A stretch of DNA of 64,000 nucleotides from Nakamurella aerolata (GTDB taxonomy: Bacteria; Actinomycetota; Actinomycetes; Mycobacteriales; Nakamurellaceae): positions 95,718 through 159,717 of the forward strand of contig NZ_JABEND010000009.1 of NCBI RefSeq assembly GCF_013002705.1, in the 5' to 3' direction. The translations under genes and the position numbers were made by a program. The first letter of the stretch is position 1; every line of letters begins with the position of its first letter. This document shows, in pieces, positions 60,920-64,000 of the stretch. A model generated the notes under the pieces. The model saw nothing but the letters and a program-made list of their open reading frames with translations. It had not been told where the DNA came from and did no database searches.

Positions 60920-61870
60920 CTATTTCTTGGTGCCGAACGACCGCAGGAAGAACATCAGGTTGGCCGGGCGCTCGGCGAGCCGCCGGGTGAAGTAGCCGTA
61001 CCAGTCTTGTCCGTACGGCACGTACACCCGCACGGTGTGGCCGGCAGCCACCAGGCGCTGCTGCTCGGCCGGCCGAATCCCGTACAGCATCTGGTATTCC
61101 CAGCTGTTCTTGCTGCGGCCGGCATCGGCGGCGAGCCGGTCGGCGATGGCGATCATCGTCGGGTCGTGGCTGCCGACCATCGGGTAACCCTGGCCATTCA
61201 TCAGCGTCTTCAGCGCCCGCACGTACGCCAGGTCGACCTGCTGCGGGTCGGTGTGGGCCACCGAGTCCGGCTCGTTGTAGGCGCCCTTCACCAACCGCAC
61301 CCGCGAGCCCGGCCCGGTGAGCTCGACCAGGTCTTTCGGGGTACGCAGCAGCATCGCCTGGATGGCGATGCCGACGTCGGGAAAGTCGGATCGCAACTGT
61401 GCCAACGTGTTGAGTGTGGCATCGACGGTGCGGTGATCCTCCATGTCGAGGTGCACCCTGGCGCCGGCGGCATAGGCCGCCTCGGCGATCCGGCGGGCGT
61501 TGCCGGTGGCGTAATCGGCGCCGGACTGGCCGCCCGGGCCGGCGGCCAGGGCCTGGCCAAGGGCGGACAGCTTGATCGAGAACTCGCTGCCGGCAACAAC
61601 ATCGGCCTGCTGCATGGCGTCCAACAGCTCGAGATATCCGGCGGTGGTGGCCTCGGCCTGGGCGATGGTGGTGGTGTCTTCGCCGAGAAAGTCCGCGGTC
61701 ACCGCCAACCCGTCGTGCTGCAGCCGGGTGACGACGTCGATCATCTCGGGGACGGTCTCGCCGGCGACGAACCTGGCGACGACATCGCGGGTGACGGGCA
61801 GCCGCGACACCAGCTCGCGCACGGAGTTGCTGGCGGAGAGCGCCAGGATCGGTTTGCGCAGCAGGTACAC
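60920..61870 (-). CDS. Monofunctional proline dehydrogenase
   Basis: 316-residue FAD-dependent TIM-barrel enzyme oxidising proline to pyrroline-5-carboxylate. Family blocks are SIKLSALGQALAAGPGGQSG, GARVHLDMEDHRTVDATLNT, SRVRLVKGAYNEPDSVAHTD, and YQMLYGIRPAEQQRLVAAGH then RVYVPYGQDWYGYFTRRLAE with the substrate Arg pair. The GTG at 61870 has GAGGAA 5 nt upstream. First gene of the proline operon; upstream are a 15-bp repeat block and the TetR operator. Confidence 0.94.
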   Translation of the reverse strand: MYLLRKPILALSASNSVRELVSRLPVTRDVVARFVAGETVPEMIDVVTRLQHDGLAVTADFLGEDTTTIAQAEATTAGYLELLDAMQQADVVAGSEFSIKLSALGQALAAGPGGQSGADYATGNARRIAEAAYAAGARVHLDMEDHRTVDATLNTLAQLRSDFPDVGIAIQAMLLRTPKDLVELTGPGSRVRLVKGAYNEPDSVAHTDPQQVDLAYVRALKTLMNGQGYPMVGSHDPTMIAIADRLAADAGRSKNSWEYQMLYGIRPAEQQRLVAAGHTVRVYVPYGQDWYGYFTRRLAERPANLMFFLRSFGTKK

Positions 61871-61882
61871 GGACTTCCTCGT

Positions 61883-61927
61883 CTCTGTGCTCGTCGGCTC
61901 TGTGCTCGTCGGCTCTGTGCTCGTGGC
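61883..61927. repeat. Three 15-bp tandem repeats in the proline-operon leader
   Basis: Units at 61883, 61898 and 61913, consensus CTCTGTGCTCGTCGG; the first two copies are identical. They lie in the 5' untranslated region of the proline dehydrogenase gene, between its start codon and the TetR operator. Confidence 0.9.
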
Positions 61928-61970
61928 GGTCTAGGTACTCGTCGCGCGCTCGGTACTTGTCGCGCGGAGC

Positions 61971-61998
61971 GGCTAATCGGGCGGCTGTACGATTAGCC
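61971..61998. promoter_or_regulatory. Operator between proline catabolic genes and TetR
   Basis: Perfect 9-bp inverted repeat GGCTAATCG (61971-61979) and CGATTAGCC (61990-61998) with a 10-bp spacer; a partial third copy GGCTAGC follows at 62001. It lies between the divergent proline dehydrogenase and TetR genes and is the natural binding site for the TetR protein. Confidence 0.7.
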
Positions 61999-62047
61999 CA
62001 GGCTAGCACCTCGTTCGGCTACCCACCCTTCAGGAACGGAGCAGCAG

Positions 62048-62899
62048 GTGGCACGCAGCAGCGGTTCGGATGCCGGCGGCGCGGCAAACGGCAGGCCCGC
62101 CGCCGGCGCTGCCACCGCTCGGCAGGCATCCACCCGCGATGCCGGCAGTGCTGCCGCCGCGTCGGTGACCCGGCGGCAGCCGCGGGAGGTTCGCCGACGG
62201 ATGCTGGTACAGGCGGCCAGGCAGGTGATCGCCGAGCGCGGCCTGCACGCCACAACACTGCGCGACGTCGCGGCCGCCGGTGAGGTCGCCGTCGGCACCG
62301 TCACCTACCACTTCTCCGGCATCGCCGAGGTGCTGGCCGAGGTGCTGCGGGCCGAGATGCGCGACTACTCCGAGCCGATCATGGCGTCGGCAGCCGCAGC
62401 GCCGGAAGGACGAGAAGCCTTGCGGCACATGGTTTCCGGTCTGCTGGCCGACGGCCGGCGGGCTCGCGACCACTGGCGGTTGTGGCTGGACTTCTGGGCA
62501 TTGAGTGTGCACGAGAGCGCCTATGCGCAGTGGCAGCGGGAGATCTACGCCCAGCTCCACGCGCTGGTGCAGCGTGGCTATCTGGCCGGCTATGCCGACG
62601 GGTCGCTGCCGTGCCCCGCCGGGGTGACGCCGGCCGCGGCGGGTGCCGACTCCGGACGCGCCACCGCCGCGGCTGACGCGGCTGCCCGCGAGGCTGCGGT
62701 GCGCTTCGTCGCGCTGATGGACGGACTGGTGGTGCAGTGCTACCTGCCGCAGGCGGTGATCAGTCCGGCGACCGCGCGGGAGCTGCTGCTGACGGCACTG
62801 TTTCCGCCGAGCCGTCCGTCGCTCCCGGCGAGCCGTCCACCGGAGCCGTCGCGCCCGGCGCCGACGGGCGTTCCGGGCGGCCCGACCGATCGCGCCTGA
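62048..62899 (+). CDS. TetR-family regulator, probable controller of proline catabolism
   Basis: 283 residues. A disordered Ala/Gly-rich N-terminal tail (about 40 residues) precedes the HTH: VRRRMLVQAARQVIAERGLH, TLRDVAAAGEVAVGTVTYHF. The C-terminal ligand domain is BetI/PsrA-like (LRHMVSGLLADGRRARDHWR, WLDFWALSVHESAYAQWQRE). The GTG at 62048 has GGAGCAG upstream. Divergent orientation and the intergenic dyad suggest it represses or activates the proline genes. Its 3' end overlaps the convergent EamA gene by 140 bp. Confidence 0.88.
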   Translation: MARSSGSDAGGAANGRPAAGAATARQASTRDAGSAAAASVTRRQPREVRRRMLVQAARQVIAERGLHATTLRDVAAAGEVAVGTVTYHFSGIAEVLAEVLRAEMRDYSEPIMASAAAAPEGREALRHMVSGLLADGRRARDHWRLWLDFWALSVHESAYAQWQREIYAQLHALVQRGYLAGYADGSLPCPAGVTPAAAGADSGRATAAADAAAREAAVRFVALMDGLVVQCYLPQAVISPATARELLLTALFPPSRPSLPASRPPEPSRPAPTGVPGGPTDRA

Positions 62900-63803
62900 A
62901 TCCGGGCAGCGGCCCTCGAGCGCGGAAGCCCCGCAATCTGCTGAATGCGCCGGATCCGAGGGCGACGCCGAGCACCACCACCGCGCAGCCGATCAGCTCG
63001 GTAGCGGAGAGCGTCTCGCCGAGCACCAGCCAGGCCGAGCTGAGCCCCACCACCGGCACCAGCATGGAAAACGGGGCCACCCTGGCCGCCGGATACGCCG
63101 AGAGCAGCATGGTCCACAGCCCGCTGCCGAGAACGGTGCCGAGCAACACGGTGTAGGCCAGCCCGGCCAGTGCCCAGACGCCGGTGCTGCTGCCCAGCCC
63201 GGTGAACGAGCGGCCGATTGCCGCCGGCCCTTCGACCATCAGCGATACCGCCAGCATCGGCACCGGTGGCACCACCGACATCCACAGCGTCAGCTGCAGC
63301 GGTTTGGCCGGCTTGGCGAGCCGGCTGGAGAGGTTGCCGAACGCCCACCCGAGTCCGCCGCACAGGGTCAGCAGGAACGGCCCGAGAGCGGCCGCCCCGA
63401 ACTGCTGCCAGCCCACCACCGCGAGACCGGCGGCCGCCAGCAGGATGCCGAGAATCTGTTCGCGGGCGAGCTTCTCGTGCAGCAGGGTGGCGCCGAGCAG
63501 CACGGTGAACGGGGCGGACGACTGCAACACCAGCGATGCCAATCCGGTGGGCATCCCGGAAGACATGGCCCAGTACAGGAACAGGAACTGCAGGGTGCCG
63601 AACCCGAGGCCGTAGCCGAGCAGGTAGCGCACCGGCACCCGCGGCCATGGCACCAGCAGCATGGTAGGGATGGCGATGATGGTGAACCGCAGCGCTACCA
63701 GAAAGAACGGCGGGAACTGTTGCAGGGATGCGTGAATGGCAAGAAAGTTGACGCCCCAGAGCACGGCGACAGCCAGCCCGAGCAGTCGGTCGCGAGAGGT
63801 CAC
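62760..63803 (-). CDS. EamA-family transporter (DMT superfamily)
   Basis: 347 residues with ten membrane segments and two EamA repeats: LLGLAVAVLWGVNFLAIHAS, GMPTGLASLVLQSSAPFTVL and VLGSGLWTMLLSAYPAARVA, PVVGLSSAWLVLGETLSATE. Members export amino acids or other metabolites. A Pro/Ala/Ser-rich tail of about 50 residues covers the overlap with the TetR gene. The GTG at 63803 fits the family start; a TTG at 63815 would add four residues. Confidence 0.85.
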   Translation of the reverse strand: MTSRDRLLGLAVAVLWGVNFLAIHASLQQFPPFFLVALRFTIIAIPTMLLVPWPRVPVRYLLGYGLGFGTLQFLFLYWAMSSGMPTGLASLVLQSSAPFTVLLGATLLHEKLAREQILGILLAAAGLAVVGWQQFGAAALGPFLLTLCGGLGWAFGNLSSRLAKPAKPLQLTLWMSVVPPVPMLAVSLMVEGPAAIGRSFTGLGSSTGVWALAGLAYTVLLGTVLGSGLWTMLLSAYPAARVAPFSMLVPVVGLSSAWLVLGETLSATELIGCAVVVLGVALGSGAFSRLRGFRARGPLPGFRRDRSGRPERPSAPGATAPVDGSPGATDGSAETVPSAAAPARSPD

Positions 63804-63827
63804 CGAATCAGTCAAGCGCCGAATCGG

Positions 63828-63867
63828 TGATTAGGACAACTGAAAGTTTCTTGTAGTTCTGATTAGG
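63828..63867. promoter_or_regulatory. AT-rich promoter region with direct repeats upstream of the EamA gene
   Basis: Two identical TGATTAGG copies (63828-63835 and 63860-63867), 32 bp apart (three helical turns), flank an AT-rich stretch AACTGAAAGTTTC. This looks like a binding site for a divergent regulator. The gene that should start at about 63876 yields only a 14-codon frame. Confidence 0.4.
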
Positions 63868-63945
63868 CTGCTTTCATGGCTCTTCACAATGGAGGGTGTA
63901 GCGCAGGTCTGATCGGCTGAGCCGGGGACCGGTTGCGGGTGGGTG

Positions 63946-64000
63946 TCGAGGTCTTCCGCATGATGGGGGTTCTCACACCGGCCCACCTGGAAGACCTCGA
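63946..64000. mobile_element. Possible left edge of an insertion sequence (IS481-like leader)
   Basis: Inverted repeat TCGAGGTCTTCC (63946-63957) and GGAAGACCTCGA (63989-64000), spacer 31 nt, running into the window edge. From memory, similar AGGTCTTCC/GGAAGACCT leaders precede IS481-type transposase genes in actinobacteria. The transposase itself is not in the window, so the call rests on this motif only. Confidence 0.35.

Overview
The window is about 70% G+C chromosomal DNA from an actinobacterium. Evidence for this is a Bpa-type proteasome activator with a C-terminal GQYL tail, a DUF222/HNH (13E12-type) gene with a LexA box, DUF1707, DUF3349 and SEC-C/DUF5926 proteins, UppP, and many GTG starts. 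Many genes appear leaderless: a TANNNT -10 box lies 6-7 nt before the start codon. Gene order resembles mycobacterial blocks (oxidoreductase, class III aminotransferase and bpa; serS, zincin metallopeptidase and pheA; pitA, small membrane protein and DUF3349). The DNA is not obviously mycobacterial. I cannot assign a genus; a Nakamurella- or Frankia-like lineage is only a guess.

Layout. 1-14.5 kb: housekeeping and metabolic genes (GNAT fragment, quinone oxidoreductase, bpa, DoxX, aminotransferase, HAD phosphatase, serS/P-loop ATPase/guaD, an ArsR-SRPBCC fusion, metallopeptidase, sugar kinase, AraC regulator, pheA), interrupted by a decayed SOS-boxed DUF222/HNH gene. 14.5-25.8 kb: a sugar kinase, acetyltransferase, UppP, SEC-C protein, rhodanese, Fpg-type glycosylase, a two-component system with a duplicated sensor domain, and two toxin-antitoxin (TA) remnants. 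25.8-33.5 kb: a 5'-truncated GH92 mannosidase, FUSC transporter, MerR gene pair, a third TA remnant and ferritin. 33.6-40.4 kb: a cell-surface block (class F sortase, two ferritin-like proteins, SGNH hydrolase), PadR/DUF1707 and a LigD-type phosphoesterase domain. 40.4-45.4 kb: MFS efflux pump with TetR, a DAACS symporter preceded by a cysteine-type leader peptide, and an intact HEPN-MNT pair. 45.5-54.5 kb: GH30, MsrA, phosphate transport trio, an amber-interrupted antiporter, DUF305 with a partner membrane protein, and a cyclopropane synthase. 54.5-64 kb: UDP-glucose dehydrogenase, aldo-keto reductase, a membrane glycosyltransferase, proline catabolism (proline dehydrogenase, PruA, TetR), EamA exporter, and a possible insertion-sequence edge.

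Three features stand out. (1) On the minus strand at 44.4-44.6 kb a 27-codon leaderless reading frame matches the actinobacterial sulfur/cysteine leader-peptide pattern (RR-x-H-x-D-x-x-R, then A-A-C). It is followed by a second micro-frame built from an IQLPK-type repeat and then the DAACS symporter, which suggests a cysteine-responsive transporter. (2) Three separate TA loci keep an intact antitoxin while the toxin is broken, each by a different lesion; only the HEPN-MNT pair looks functional. Three more genes (DUF222/HNH, GH92, NhaP) are also broken. (3) Short 12-21 bp tandem repeats recur in at least ten places, mostly just after stop codons or hairpins, and look like locally generated minisatellites.

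No tRNA, rRNA or CRISPR array was recognised.
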